64,000 bases of DNA from Pseudomonas guariconensis (lineage in GTDB: Bacteria > Pseudomonadota > Gammaproteobacteria > Pseudomonadales > Pseudomonadaceae): the NCBI RefSeq assembly GCF_900102675.1, contig NZ_FMYX01000010.1:1-64000 (forward strand), in the 5' to 3' direction. The translations under genes and the position numbers were made by a program. The notes below the pieces were generated by a model, which was not told where the DNA came from, searched no databases, and was given only the letters and a program-made list of their open reading frames with translations. Position 1 is the first letter of the stretch. Each line of letters begins with the position of its first letter. Below, one piece after another: positions 36,399-45,328 of the stretch.

Positions 36399-37226
36399 AT
36401 GAACTACAGCAACCCAACCCAGCTGCAAGCCGCCATCCTCGACTGGGCCGGTACCGTGGTCGACTTCGGCTCCTTCGCCCCGACCCAGATCTTCGTCGAA
36501 GCCTTCGCCGAATTCGATGTCCAGGTATCCATCGAAGAAGCCCGTGGCCCGATGGGCATGGGCAAGTGGGATCACATCCGTACCCTGTGCGATGTGCCCG
36601 AGATTGCCGAGCGCTACCGCAAAGTGTTCGGCCGTACGCCGACCGATGACGATGTCACCGCCATCTACGAACGCTTCATGCCCCTGCAGATCGAGAAGAT
36701 CGCCGTGCACTCGGCGCTGATCCCAGGCGCCCTGGACACCCTGACAGGCCTGCGCAAGGACGGCCTGAAGATCGGCTCCTGCTCCGGCTACCCGAAAGTG
36801 GTGATGGACAAGGTGGTGGAGCTGGCCAAGCAGAATGGGTATGTCGCCGACCACGTGGTGGCCACCGACGAAACCCCGAACGGTCGTCCGTGGCCGGCCC
36901 AGGCCCTGGCCAACGTGATCGCCCTGGGCATCGATGATGTCGCCGCCTGCGTCAAGGTCGACGACACCGTGCCAGGCATACTCGAAGGCCGTCGCGCCGG
37001 CATGTGGACCGTCGCTCTGGTCTGTTCGGGCAACGCCCTGGGCCTGACCTGGGAGGGTTACCGCGCCCTGAGCGCCGAGAAGCTCGAAAGCGAGCGCAAG
37101 CGCATCCACGCGATGTTCGAAAGCTCCCGCCCACACTATCTGATCGACACCATCAACGAGCTGCCAGAGGTCATCGCCGACATCAACCGTCGCCTGGCCA
37201 AAGGGGAAATGCCACAGGCCTCGTAA
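36399..37226 (+). CDS. phnX: Phosphonoacetaldehyde hydrolase (phosphonatase)
   Basis: A 275-residue HAD-superfamily enzyme. The nucleophile Asp is in AILDWAGTVVDFG (near residue 12), the catalytic Schiff-base Lys in MGMGKWDHIRTL (near 53), GSCSGYPK is motif II, and VDDTVPGILEG is motif IV. It cleaves the carbon-phosphorus bond of phosphonoacetaldehyde, releasing acetaldehyde and phosphate, completing the pathway begun by phnW. The two genes are clearly one operon under the LysR gene. Confidence 0.96.
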   Translation: MNYSNPTQLQAAILDWAGTVVDFGSFAPTQIFVEAFAEFDVQVSIEEARGPMGMGKWDHIRTLCDVPEIAERYRKVFGRTPTDDDVTAIYERFMPLQIEKIAVHSALIPGALDTLTGLRKDGLKIGSCSGYPKVVMDKVVELAKQNGYVADHVVATDETPNGRPWPAQALANVIALGIDDVAACVKVDDTVPGILEGRRAGMWTVALVCSGNALGLTWEGYRALSAEKLESERKRIHAMFESSRPHYLIDTINELPEVIADINRRLAKGEMPQAS

Positions 37227-37235
37227 GCCTCAGGT

Positions 37236-37303
37236 GCCGCTCGCGGACAAGCCCCACTTACAAGGGATGCACTGCCCCGTCAGTGCGGGCTCGTCCACGA
37301 ATG
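37236..37303. repeat. REP-like palindromic repeat pair
   Basis: GCTCGCGGACAAGCCC and the inverted GGGCTCGTCCACGA occur within about 65 bases between phnX and chrR. This is the usual form of imperfect REP elements between Pseudomonas genes. The pair may also end the phnX transcript. Confidence 0.4.
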
Positions 37304-37325
37304 GGTCGGATCGCTCATGCAGATG

Positions 37326-37883
37326 TCAGACCGCGCGGTTGAGCTTCACCCAGGCCGCGAACTTGTCGATGAAGGCCTGCAGGAACGGGCGAGTCTTGTC
37401 ATTGAGCTTGCCCGAATCTTCGAACAGGCTCGCCGCCCCCCCGAGGTAGGCCTCCGGCATCTGCATGCAGGGCATGTCCAGGAACACCAGCGCCTGACGC
37501 ACCGCATGGTTGGCCCCGAACCCTCCAATCGCGCCCGGCGATACGCTCACCACCGCTGCTGGCTTGCCGCTCCAGGCGCTTTGCCCGTAGGGTCGCGAGC
37601 CCACATCGATGGCATTCTTCAGCCCACCAGGGACCGAGCGGTTGTATTCAGGGGTGACGAACAGCACCGCGTCGCTGCGCCGGATCTCGTCGCGAAAACG
37701 CTTCCAGGCCTCCGGCGCATTGGCCTCGACATCTTCGTTGTACAACGGCAGGTCGCCGATTTCGACGATCTTCAGCGCAAGGCTGGAGGGCGCCAACTCT
37801 CCCAGGGCCCGGGCCACCTTGCGGTTGTAGGAATCCTTACGCAAGCTGCCGACGACGACCGCTACCGAATAAACCTGGCTCAT
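37326..37883 (-). CDS. chrR: NADPH-dependent FMN/quinone reductase ChrR
   Basis: A 185-residue flavodoxin-like reductase. VVVGSLRKDSYNRKVA is the FMN phosphate loop, FVTPEYNRSVPGGLKNAIDV is the LxxxPEYN family signature, and SPGAIGGFGANHAVRQ lies near the C-terminal third. It resembles ChrR of P. putida, an obligate two-electron quinone reductase that also reduces chromate and protects from oxidative stress. The ATG at 37883 is chosen over a TTG four codons upstream. It stands alone, divergent from a small conserved gene. Confidence 0.9.
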   Translation of the reverse strand: MSQVYSVAVVVGSLRKDSYNRKVARALGELAPSSLALKIVEIGDLPLYNEDVEANAPEAWKRFRDEIRRSDAVLFVTPEYNRSVPGGLKNAIDVGSRPYGQSAWSGKPAAVVSVSPGAIGGFGANHAVRQALVFLDMPCMQMPEAYLGGAASLFEDSGKLNDKTRPFLQAFIDKFAAWVKLNRAV

Positions 37884-38037
37884 GGTGGTGTGCAACCTCT
37901 ATTGGTTGGGGAAGTTGTAGTTATAGATGACCGCTCCCCATTCCCGGAGTTTTTTTCCCACCTGCGGAAAACTTCCCCCCGGTTTCATCGGTCTATGCCT
38001 GCAGATGTTTCCGATAATTTCAGAGGTTTTCTCGCAA

Positions 38038-38256
38038 ATGGCAGCAATCCTGGTCGGCCAATTCCACGCTCGTGACGCCGAAGGCCGCATCTATCCCGTG
38101 CACGAGTTCCAGGAGTCGACGCTCCAGGCCGACGGCAGCACCCTCGGCGCCCCCATCGTCACCTACCGACTGCCCGTCGGCGACCGGGTCAATCACCTGG
38201 GCGAAGACCGCTTCGAACTGGCCCGCAGCGGCGTTGAACTCATCCGCATTCCTTGA
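38038..38256 (+). CDS. Small conserved protein next to lysine decarboxylase (PA1817-like)
   Basis: A 72-residue soluble protein (MAAILVGQFHARDAEGRIYP at the start, then TYRLPVGDRVNHLGEDRFELARSGVELIRIP). It is probably a small beta-rich domain. In P. aeruginosa a similar small gene (PA1817, recalled) also sits between dnaQ and the lysine decarboxylase gene, so linkage is conserved, yet its function is unknown. AGAGG precedes the ATG at 38038. Its end overlaps the end of the convergent decarboxylase gene by 17 bases. Confidence 0.7.
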   Translation: MAAILVGQFHARDAEGRIYPVHEFQESTLQADGSTLGAPIVTYRLPVGDRVNHLGEDRFELARSGVELIRIP

Positions 38257-40501
38257 TGCAGTCGACCGTATAGACGGGGCCCTGGCCAGCGTCTTCGCAT
38301 TGCAGGCCATGGACATCGGCGACAAAACCCGGAAAACCGCTGTTGAAGGCCCGGGCGAAGGCCAGATAGTCGATGATTGCCCGCGTGGAGTCGGTAAAGC
38401 GCTCCCCCGGCATGATCAACGGAATGCCCGGTGGATACGGCACCAGCATGACCGCCGAGACACGCCCCAGCAGCGCCTCGATCGGCACGGCCTCCACCTC
38501 TGCCCGCACGAGTTGGTCATAGGCTTGGGCCGGGCTCATGGCCATCTCCGGCAAACGGGTGAACAGCCGCTTGAGCTGCTTGGCCGTTGCATTGGTCCGG
38601 TAGCAGTCATGCAACTGCTCACACAGATCACGCAGCCCTAGGCCCTGATAGCGTGACGGCGCTACCGCCATCACGCTGGGCAGACAAAGACTCAACGGTG
38701 TGTTGCCATCGTAGTGGCGCTTGAACTCCAGAAGCTCGGTGAGCAAGGTGCTCCACTTGCCCTTGGTAATACCCATGGAGAACAACACCAGGAAGCTGTA
38801 CAACCCGGTCTTCTCCACCACCAGCCCTCGCTCCCAGAGAAACTTGCTCACCACCGCCGCCGGAATGCCGTGCTCGCCCAAGGCGCCCCCTGCCGTGAGC
38901 CCCGGCATCACCAGGGTGACCTTCAGCGGGTTGAGCAGCACGTAGTCCTGCTCCACTTCGCCAAAACCGTGCCACTCGGCGCCCGGCTGCAGCAGCCAGT
39001 CCTGCGCCGCCAGGCGGTGGATCCCTTCGGCTGCAGGTGGCTGCCAGATGCTGAACCACCAGTCATCAGCGGCGATGTGTTCACGCAGGTTAGCCAGTGC
39101 ACGACGAAAGCTCAGGGCTTCGTCAAACATCTCCTGCAACAGCGAGCGCCCGGCCGGGCCTTCCATCATGCTCGACGCCACGTCCAGTGACGCCAGAATG
39201 CTGTACTGCGGCGAGGTGGAGATGTGCATCATGAAGGCTTCGTTGAAGCGGTCGCGGTCCAGTTGCCGCTGGCTGCCATCCTGCACGTGGATCATCGACG
39301 CCTGGCTGAACGCTGCCAGCAGTTTGTGGGTGGAATGGGTGCTGAACACCAGCGGGCTGCCGTCGCCACGCGCTGTGCCCATGGCATAGCGCCCGGCAAA
39401 GAACTCGTGGAAGGCGGCATAGGCGAACCAGGCTTCGTCGAAGTGCAGCACCTCGACACTGGCGCCGAGCTCCTGCTTGATCAGCCCTGCGTGATAGCAC
39501 AAACCGTCATAGGTGGAGTTGGTCACCACGGCCAGGCGAATACGCGCCGCCCGCCCCCGGGCCAGAGGGTTGGCCTTGATTTTCGCCTGAATCGAGGCCG
39601 CGCTGAATTCGCTGAGCGGGATCGGACCGATGATGCCCAGTTCGTTGCGCTCCGGGCACAGGTAGACCGGGATGGCGCCAGTCATGATGATGGCGTGGAC
39701 CACCGACTTGTGGCAGTTGCGATCCACCAGCACCAAGTCGTCGCGACCGACCATGGCATGCCAGACGATCTTGTTGGCGGTCGATGTACCGTTGATCACG
39801 AAGAACGTGTGGTCGGCGCCGAAGTTACGCGCAGCTCGGGCTTCGGCCTCGGCCAAAGGGCCTGTGTGGTCGAGCAGTGAGCCGAGCTCGGGCACCGAGA
39901 CCGACAGGTCCGAGCGCAAGGTGTTTTCCCCGAAGAACTGATGGAACGCCTGCCCCACCGGGCTCTTGCGGTAGGCCACGCCACCGCCATGACCGGGCGT
40001 GTGCCAGGAATAGTTCGATTGCGCGGTGTGCTGCACCAGGGCCTTGAAGAACGGCGGTAACAAGCCGTCGAGATAATTGTGGGCGGCGCGGGCGACTTGA
40101 CGGGCAAGAAAGGGGACGGTGTCTTCGAACAGGTAGAGGATGCCGCGCAACTGGTTGAGCTCGCTCATGGCTTCAGCCGGGGCATATTCGAGGGTGACCT
40201 GTTCACCGAGGGCGAAGATCGGCAGGTCTGGCGCACGTTGTCGCGCCAGGCGAATCAGCTCAGCCATGCTTTGCAACAGATGAGCGTCTTCTCCGACGCC
40301 TTCGGCGGCGATCAACATGCAGGCCAGGCCGTGATGGGTCGCCGCTACCAGCCTGGCTTCAGCCTGGTCGGCGGCGGCCAGGATGGCGAAACCGTCCTGG
40401 GCGAGCTCCTCGGCAATGCCGCGCACGCGCTCACCGGCGACGCTGTCGGCCTTGATCGCGCGGTGGACGATGAGGATGGGGAACTTGAGGTCCTTGTACA
40501 T
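38240..40501 (-). CDS. ldcA: Lysine/ornithine/arginine decarboxylase, LdcA-like
   Basis: A 753-residue PLP enzyme of the large prokaryotic-type decarboxylase family: an N-terminal wing (1-130), PLP core with HTPGHGGG (about 175), the PLP lysine in STHSTHKLLAAFSQAS (about 380) and a C-terminal domain. It looks most like LdcA of P. aeruginosa, which makes cadaverine in the lysine decarboxylation route and is induced by arginine there. Context (dnaQ, rnhA, gloB, mltD) matches that genome region. The ATG at 40501 follows GGGAG; an in-frame TTG is two codons upstream. Confidence 0.88.
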   Translation of the reverse strand: MYKDLKFPILIVHRAIKADSVAGERVRGIAEELAQDGFAILAAADQAEARLVAATHHGLACMLIAAEGVGEDAHLLQSMAELIRLARQRAPDLPIFALGEQVTLEYAPAEAMSELNQLRGILYLFEDTVPFLARQVARAAHNYLDGLLPPFFKALVQHTAQSNYSWHTPGHGGGVAYRKSPVGQAFHQFFGENTLRSDLSVSVPELGSLLDHTGPLAEAEARAARNFGADHTFFVINGTSTANKIVWHAMVGRDDLVLVDRNCHKSVVHAIIMTGAIPVYLCPERNELGIIGPIPLSEFSAASIQAKIKANPLARGRAARIRLAVVTNSTYDGLCYHAGLIKQELGASVEVLHFDEAWFAYAAFHEFFAGRYAMGTARGDGSPLVFSTHSTHKLLAAFSQASMIHVQDGSQRQLDRDRFNEAFMMHISTSPQYSILASLDVASSMMEGPAGRSLLQEMFDEALSFRRALANLREHIAADDWWFSIWQPPAAEGIHRLAAQDWLLQPGAEWHGFGEVEQDYVLLNPLKVTLVMPGLTAGGALGEHGIPAAVVSKFLWERGLVVEKTGLYSFLVLFSMGITKGKWSTLLTELLEFKRHYDGNTPLSLCLPSVMAVAPSRYQGLGLRDLCEQLHDCYRTNATAKQLKRLFTRLPEMAMSPAQAYDQLVRAEVEAVPIEALLGRVSAVMLVPYPPGIPLIMPGERFTDSTRAIIDYLAFARAFNSGFPGFVADVHGLQCEDAGQGPVYTVDCIKECG

Positions 40502-40601
40502 CGGCAACTACTCCCTTCGCAGGACAGGTCCGTCCTTTCAGGGTAGAAGCTGGCCGATCAGGCTGCGCATCTTTCTGCGGGCGCTGGCGTCGCCTGGGAA
40601 A

Positions 40602-40618
40602 GGGCCGCAGAGCGGCCC
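40602..40618 (-). terminator. Possible terminator after dnaQ
   Basis: GGGCCGC and GCGGCCC form a 7-bp stem around AGA, just beyond the dnaQ stop. On the minus strand it is followed by TTTCCC, so termination is plausible but the T run is short. Confidence 0.45.
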
Positions 40619-40630
40619 CGGTATAGCCAA

Positions 40631-41386
40631 TCAGCTGGCGGCAGGCTCCGTGAGCGCCTGCCACATCGACGGCGCCCCCGCCGATTTGGCGATCGCTGCC
40701 AAGCGCTCGGCATGTGCTTCGAGCTCCTCGGCACTGGCCAGGATGACCCGCCCCGGCTGGCGCCCGACAATGCGGCGGATCTCGCTGCCGGTACCGCCTT
40801 CGCCGGACTCGTCGCCGTCTGCCCCATGGGCCGCCAGCGACAGGCTGGTCTGGCCACCGGTCATCGCCAGGTAGACGTCGGCCAGCAGTTCGGAGTCGAG
40901 CAGTGCGCCGTGCAGCTCACGACCGGAGTTGTCGATGCCATAGCGTTTGCACAACGCATCGAGGCTGTTGCGCTGGCCCGGGTGCCGCGCCCGCGCCAGC
41001 ATCAGGGTGTCGATGACGGTGCAGTATTGGGAAACGTCGGCGCGGTCGTGCTGGCCCAGCAGGGCGAACTCGTTGTTGATGAAGCCAACGTCGAACGCCG
41101 CGTTGTGGATGACCAGGTGCGCGCCTTTGATGTACTCGAAGAACTCTTCGGCGACATCGGCGAATCGCGGTTTGCCGATCAGGAAGGCATCGGTGATGCC
41201 GTGCACCCCGATCGCGCCTTCGTCACTCTCGCGGTCCGGTTGCAGATAGACGTGGAAGTTGCGCCCGGTCAGGCGCCGGCCGATGACCTCGACGCAGCCG
41301 ATCTCGATGATCCGGTGGCCTTCGGTGACCGGCATGCCGGTGGTTTCGGTATCGAGGACGACGTACCGGTTGACTTGCTGCTCCAC
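40631..41386 (-). CDS. dnaQ: DNA polymerase III epsilon subunit (3'-5' exonuclease)
   Basis: A 251-residue proofreading subunit. ExoI motif VVLDTETTGMPV, ExoII HNAAFDVGFINNEF and ExoIII HGALLDSELLADVYL contain the acidic residues and His of the DnaQ fold. The C-terminal 75 residues serve binding to the polymerase alpha subunit. GTG at 41386 is taken as start because GGAG lies eight bases before it; ATG at 41407 is an alternative. It is on the same strand as rnhA with a 152-base gap, a common arrangement in gammaproteobacteria. Confidence 0.93.
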   Translation of the reverse strand: MEQQVNRYVVLDTETTGMPVTEGHRIIEIGCVEVIGRRLTGRNFHVYLQPDRESDEGAIGVHGITDAFLIGKPRFADVAEEFFEYIKGAHLVIHNAAFDVGFINNEFALLGQHDRADVSQYCTVIDTLMLARARHPGQRNSLDALCKRYGIDNSGRELHGALLDSELLADVYLAMTGGQTSLSLAAHGADGDESGEGGTGSEIRRIVGRQPGRVILASAEELEAHAERLAAIAKSAGAPSMWQALTEPAAS

Positions 41387-41538
41387 GCGGGTGGCTCCAA
41401 CTTGCATCAGGACAAAGCCGGGATTGTACCCCAAACGACAGGGTGGGGCGCTACGTCGGGTGAACCCGCTACCACCTGACCAACCCAGGCTTTGTGGCAG
41501 CGGCCATACCCGCTGCAGTGCACCTTTGACTCAAGGAC

Positions 41539-41985
41539 TCAGCGCTTGGCACGCACTTCGTCGACACCGCGGTTGGCCAGTTGGTCGGCACGCTCGTTGC
41601 CAGGGTGGCCGATGTGTCCACGCACCCACTTCCAGGTAACCTTGTGACGGTTGACCTGCTCGTCGAGCTGCTGCCAGAGGTCGGCGTTTTTCACCGGTTC
41701 CTTGGCCGCCGTTTTCCAACCGCGCTTCTTCCAGTTGGCCATCCACTCGTTGATGCCTTTCATGACGTATTGCGAATCGGTGGTGAGCACCACCTCGCAT
41801 TCACGCTTGAGTGCCATCAGCCCCTGGATCGCAGCCATCAGTTCCATGCGGTTGTTGGTGGTTTCGCGCTCGCCGCCCCACAGCTCCTTCTCGACGCCTT
41901 TGTAAATCATCAGCACACCCCAGCCACCCGGGCCCGGGTTGCCCTTGCAGGCACCATCGGTGTAGATCTCGACGCTCTCGCTCAT
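41539..41985 (-). CDS. rnhA: Ribonuclease HI
   Basis: A 148-residue enzyme of usual length. Catalytic acids are visible: Asp in EIYTDGACKGNPGPGGWG, Glu in RMELMAAIQ, Asp in LTTDSQYV and Asp in NERADQLAN. It cuts RNA in RNA-DNA hybrids, removing primers and R-loops. It lies between dnaQ and a methyltransferase gene, as is typical in Pseudomonas. Confidence 0.97.
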   Translation of the reverse strand: MSESVEIYTDGACKGNPGPGGWGVLMIYKGVEKELWGGERETTNNRMELMAAIQGLMALKRECEVVLTTDSQYVMKGINEWMANWKKRGWKTAAKEPVKNADLWQQLDEQVNRHKVTWKWVRGHIGHPGNERADQLANRGVDEVRAKR

Positions 41986-42024
41986 GTACCGCCTTTTCGC
42001 TCTGTGATATCGACCGCAGGCCCC

Positions 42025-42783
42025 TCAGGGCTCACTGTGGCGACGATTGACCTTGGCCAGCGGCAACGGCAGCAGTTTGCCCATGGGTTCGCGGCGCTCC
42101 AGGCGCAGCGGCCGCAGGCCCACCACCATCTTGCGCGCTACCACCAGGTAAACCCCGCCGCCAGCAGTCTGCCAACCGCCGGCCATGCGCTCCCAACCAG
42201 CCAGGCGCTGGTGCCAGGCCGGCGAAGCAAGCGGCGGACGATAGCACCCGAAGCGGCGTTTCTCCAGCGCGAAGCCCAGCAGGTTGAGCCAGTCGCCAAG
42301 ACGCGACGGCGAGATGCAACGAGCCTTGCGCAACGCCCCGTGACTGAAGAAATGGCGCACGCCCCAACTGCTCCAGGGGTTGATCCCGACGATCAGCAGA
42401 TGCCCGCCCGGGCGCACGGCGCTGGCGGCTTCACGCAACAAGCCATGGGGCGAGAGGCTGAAATCCAGGCCATGCTGCAGCACCACCACGTCGGCGGCAT
42501 GCTCGGAAAGCGGCCAGGCCTGTTCTTCGCAGACGATTTCCACTCCCGGCAAGGGGGCGCCCAGGCGCACGTTGCGCTGCACTTGAGGCGCATTGGGCGG
42601 AGGCTCGGCACAGGGGCCGTAATGCACCAAGAAGCCGCCGAAGAAGCGGCCGAGTTCATCCTCGAGGAGTTTTTCCTCCTCGCGCAACATCAACTGCCCG
42701 AGCGGCCCGTTGAACCACTCACGGGCCAGGCTCATCAGCGCGATCCAGTCAGGATCGGCCTGGGCAAAGGCTTTGTCGGTCAT
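42025..42783 (-). CDS. Class I SAM-dependent methyltransferase (YafS-like)
   Basis: A 252-residue soluble protein whose middle region (about 85-145; ADVVVLQHGLDFSLSPHGLLREAASAVRPGGHLLIVGINPWS) is typical of motif II/III of class I methyltransferases. Motif I is weak, as in the YafS family. The linked rnhA and gloB genes match E. coli, where yafS lies between them. GGGAG precedes the ATG at good distance. It is divergent from gloB; the substrate is unknown. Confidence 0.85.
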   Translation of the reverse strand: MTDKAFAQADPDWIALMSLAREWFNGPLGQLMLREEEKLLEDELGRFFGGFLVHYGPCAEPPPNAPQVQRNVRLGAPLPGVEIVCEEQAWPLSEHAADVVVLQHGLDFSLSPHGLLREAASAVRPGGHLLIVGINPWSSWGVRHFFSHGALRKARCISPSRLGDWLNLLGFALEKRRFGCYRPPLASPAWHQRLAGWERMAGGWQTAGGGVYLVVARKMVVGLRPLRLERREPMGKLLPLPLAKVNRRHSEP

Positions 42784-42865
42784 TGCGTTCTCCCTCGAAG
42801 GTTCTCCGTCCGCGCCATCGCGGCTAAGATGCCTTCATGTTCACGCCAGGCGATTCGGTACGCAC

Positions 42866-43633
42866 ATGATACAGATCGATGCTCTTCCCGCTTTCTCCGA
42901 CAATTACATCTGGCTGTTACAGGATACTGCCAAACGCCGCTGCGCGGTGGTCGACCCCGGCGATGCCGCCCCGGTGCAGGCCTGGCTTGCGGCCAACCCC
43001 GGCTGGGTGCTGGAAGACATCCTGATCACCCACCACCACCACGACCACGTCGGCGGCGTTGAAGCCCTTAAGCACGCCACCGGCGCACGCGTCTGCGGCC
43101 CGGCCCAGGAACGCATTCCAGCCCGCGACCTGGCGCTGGACGACGGCGACCAAGTAAAGGTGTTGGGCCTGGACTTCGACATCATTGCCGTGCCCGGCCA
43201 CACCCTGGGCCATATCGCTTACTACAGCGCGCCGCTGCTGTTCTGCGGAGACACCCTGTTCGCCGCCGGATGCGGTCGCCTGTTCGAAGGCACGCCCGAA
43301 CAGATGCACCAGTCCCTGTCGCGGCTGGCCGCACTGCCCACCGAGACCCGAGTGTACTGCACCCACGAATACACCTTGAGCAACCTGCGTTTCGCCAAGG
43401 CCGTGGAGCCGGAAAACCTGCACGTTGCCCAACGATTTGCCGACGTTACCCGGTTGCGCGATGAAGATCGCATCAGCTTGCCCTCGACCATCGGTCTGGA
43501 ACGGCTCACCAACCCCTTTCTTCGCACGGCTGAAACATCAGTTAAACAAAAAGCAGACGAATGGAAGGGACATTCCAATACAAGCCAAGCCTCTGTTTTT
43601 GCTGCCTTGAGGTCTTGGAAAGACACCTTCTGA
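42866..43633 (+). CDS. gloB: Hydroxyacylglutathione hydrolase (glyoxalase II)
   Basis: A 255-residue metallo-beta-lactamase-fold enzyme. THHHHDHVGG supplies the H-x-H-x-D-H metal site, followed by PGHTLGHIAYY, GDTLFAAGCGRLFEG and TRVYCTHEYTL with the remaining ligands. It hydrolyses S-lactoylglutathione to lactate, ending methylglyoxal detoxification. The ATG at 42866 starts the family-typical MIQIDALPAFSDNYIW. It lies divergent from the methyltransferase gene. Confidence 0.96.
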   Translation: MIQIDALPAFSDNYIWLLQDTAKRRCAVVDPGDAAPVQAWLAANPGWVLEDILITHHHHDHVGGVEALKHATGARVCGPAQERIPARDLALDDGDQVKVLGLDFDIIAVPGHTLGHIAYYSAPLLFCGDTLFAAGCGRLFEGTPEQMHQSLSRLAALPTETRVYCTHEYTLSNLRFAKAVEPENLHVAQRFADVTRLRDEDRISLPSTIGLERLTNPFLRTAETSVKQKADEWKGHSNTSQASVFAALRSWKDTF

Positions 43634-43733
43634 TAACCCCAAGATATATCGCAACCCGTTGTCAACGGTTGACCCGGGGGGGACCGGTTTCTAGAATCGC
43701 CGAAATTTTTCGCCCGGAAACCTGTCCCAGCCG

Positions 43734-45161
43734 ATGTCTTCCCGTAGCCGCAGAACCTCTCATTCCGTCGCCCTGACGCGTCTGGCCCAAATCAGCGCGC
43801 TGGCTCTGGCCGCCACCTTGGTGGGCTGCCAGAGCACCCGTCAGCTCGACGAATCCGACAGCGTTCGCGCAAGCTACCAGGCGCGCGTCAAGCACAAGCC
43901 TGCCCCGCTGATGGTCAAGAAAGCCGAGCAAGCCCCCCAGGATGTCTGGGAGCGCATGCGCCAGGGCTTCGCCTTGCAAGACAACATCGACGTCAACCCA
44001 CGCATCGAGCAGCAACGCCTGTGGTTCGCCAGCAACCCGTCGTTCCTGGAAAACGCTGGCGAGCGTGGCAGCCTCTATCTGCACTACATTGTCGAGCGCC
44101 TCGAAGAGCGCGACATGCCGCTGGAGCTGGCTCTGCTGCCAGCGATCGAAAGCGCCTACAACCCGATGGCCTACTCCCGCGCCCATGCGGTCGGCCTGTG
44201 GCAGTTCATCCCCTCGACCGGTCGCCACTTCAATCTGCGTCAAACCAATTTCTACGATGGCCGCCGCGACATCACCGCGTCGACCAACGCTGCGCTCGAT
44301 TATCTGGGCCGCCTGCACGACATGTTCAACGGCGACTGGCTGCTGGCCCTGGCGGCCTACAACGCCGGTGAAGGTACCGTGAGCCGGGCTATCGAGCGCA
44401 ACGAGCGCCTGGGCCTGCCCACCGACTACTGGAACCTGCCGCTGCCCCAGGAAACCCGCGACTACGTGCCCAAATTGCTGGCCCTGTCGCAAGTGGTCAT
44501 GACTCCGCAAGCCTACGGCGTCAGCCTCAGCCCCATCGCCAACGAACCTTACTTCGAAGCCGTGGCCATCAACGATCGCCTGGACCTGTCGCGTGTTGCG
44601 GCGTTCGCCGATATCGACGAGGACGAGCTCATTCAGCTCAATCCGGCCTTCAAGAAACGCATGACCGTGGACGGTCCCAAGCAGCTGCTGGTGCCCACCG
44701 CCAAGGCCCAATTGCTGACCGACAGCCTGTCCAACCTCAAGCCTGAGGAACTGGTCAGCCTGCAACCGAACAAGGCCGTGTTCCAGGCTGCCCTGGCCGA
44801 GACCAAGGCACCTGCGGCGACCCGCAGCTACCGGGTCAAGCGTGGCGACAACCTGGGCGCCATCGCCAAGGCCAACCGCGTGTCGGTGAGCGACCTGAAG
44901 CGTTGGAACCGCCTCTCGGGCAACCACCTCAAGGCCGGCCAGGTGCTCGCCTTGCGCGGTGGCAACCCATCGAGCGGAGCCGCCAACCGTGTCGCGGCCT
45001 CCAAACAGCGCTCCACTCAATACAAAGTCCGCAAGGGCGACTCCCTCTATGCGGTGGCCAAACGCTTCAACGTCGAGATGAAGCATCTCAAACGCTGGAA
45101 TCCACGTAGCGGCCATGCCCTCAAGCCTGGCCAGACGCTGACCGTCTACCTGTCGCACTGA
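43734..45161 (+). CDS. mltD: Membrane-bound lytic murein transglycosylase D
   Basis: A 475-residue cell-wall enzyme. An N-terminal basic/hydrophobic segment ends in LVGCQS, a lipobox, so it is a lipoprotein. The SLT catalytic domain (about 100-250) has the catalytic Glu in LLPAIESAYNPMAYS and VGLWQFIPSTGRHF. Two LysM repeats follow (about 365-408 and 427-472; YRVKRGDNLGAIAKANRVS and YKVRKGDSLYAVAKRFNVE), which bind peptidoglycan. It cleaves glycan strands to 1,6-anhydro-muropeptides for growth and recycling. It is transcribed alone, with peptide transporter genes downstream. Confidence 0.95.
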   Translation: MSSRSRRTSHSVALTRLAQISALALAATLVGCQSTRQLDESDSVRASYQARVKHKPAPLMVKKAEQAPQDVWERMRQGFALQDNIDVNPRIEQQRLWFASNPSFLENAGERGSLYLHYIVERLEERDMPLELALLPAIESAYNPMAYSRAHAVGLWQFIPSTGRHFNLRQTNFYDGRRDITASTNAALDYLGRLHDMFNGDWLLALAAYNAGEGTVSRAIERNERLGLPTDYWNLPLPQETRDYVPKLLALSQVVMTPQAYGVSLSPIANEPYFEAVAINDRLDLSRVAAFADIDEDELIQLNPAFKKRMTVDGPKQLLVPTAKAQLLTDSLSNLKPEELVSLQPNKAVFQAALAETKAPAATRSYRVKRGDNLGAIAKANRVSVSDLKRWNRLSGNHLKAGQVLALRGGNPSSGAANRVAASKQRSTQYKVRKGDSLYAVAKRFNVEMKHLKRWNPRSGHALKPGQTLTVYLSH

Positions 45162-45173
45162 TCCGATTGCCTT

Positions 45174-45206
45174 GGGGCCGCTGCGATGGGTGACAAAGCA
45201 GCCCCC
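45174..45206 (+). terminator. Possible terminator after mltD
   Basis: GGGGCCGCTGC pairs with GCAGCCCCC around a 13-base loop, 13 bases after the mltD stop. There is no convincing T run, so it is a tentative call. Confidence 0.35.
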
Positions 45207-45328
45207 GAGGACAAATCCAGTCACACTCCCCCGCGCCCAGCCCCGCGCCAGACACCCTTTTTCCATCCCAGACAAGCTGTTACTGTAGCCCGACCAACGC
45301 CCCACGCTGCCTGGATCGGATCACCGAC

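Noticed and set aside
43662..45305. 547-codon minus-strand frame opposite mltD
   Set aside because: Shadow of the transglycosylase gene, which has its lipobox, catalytic Glu and LysM repeats intact.
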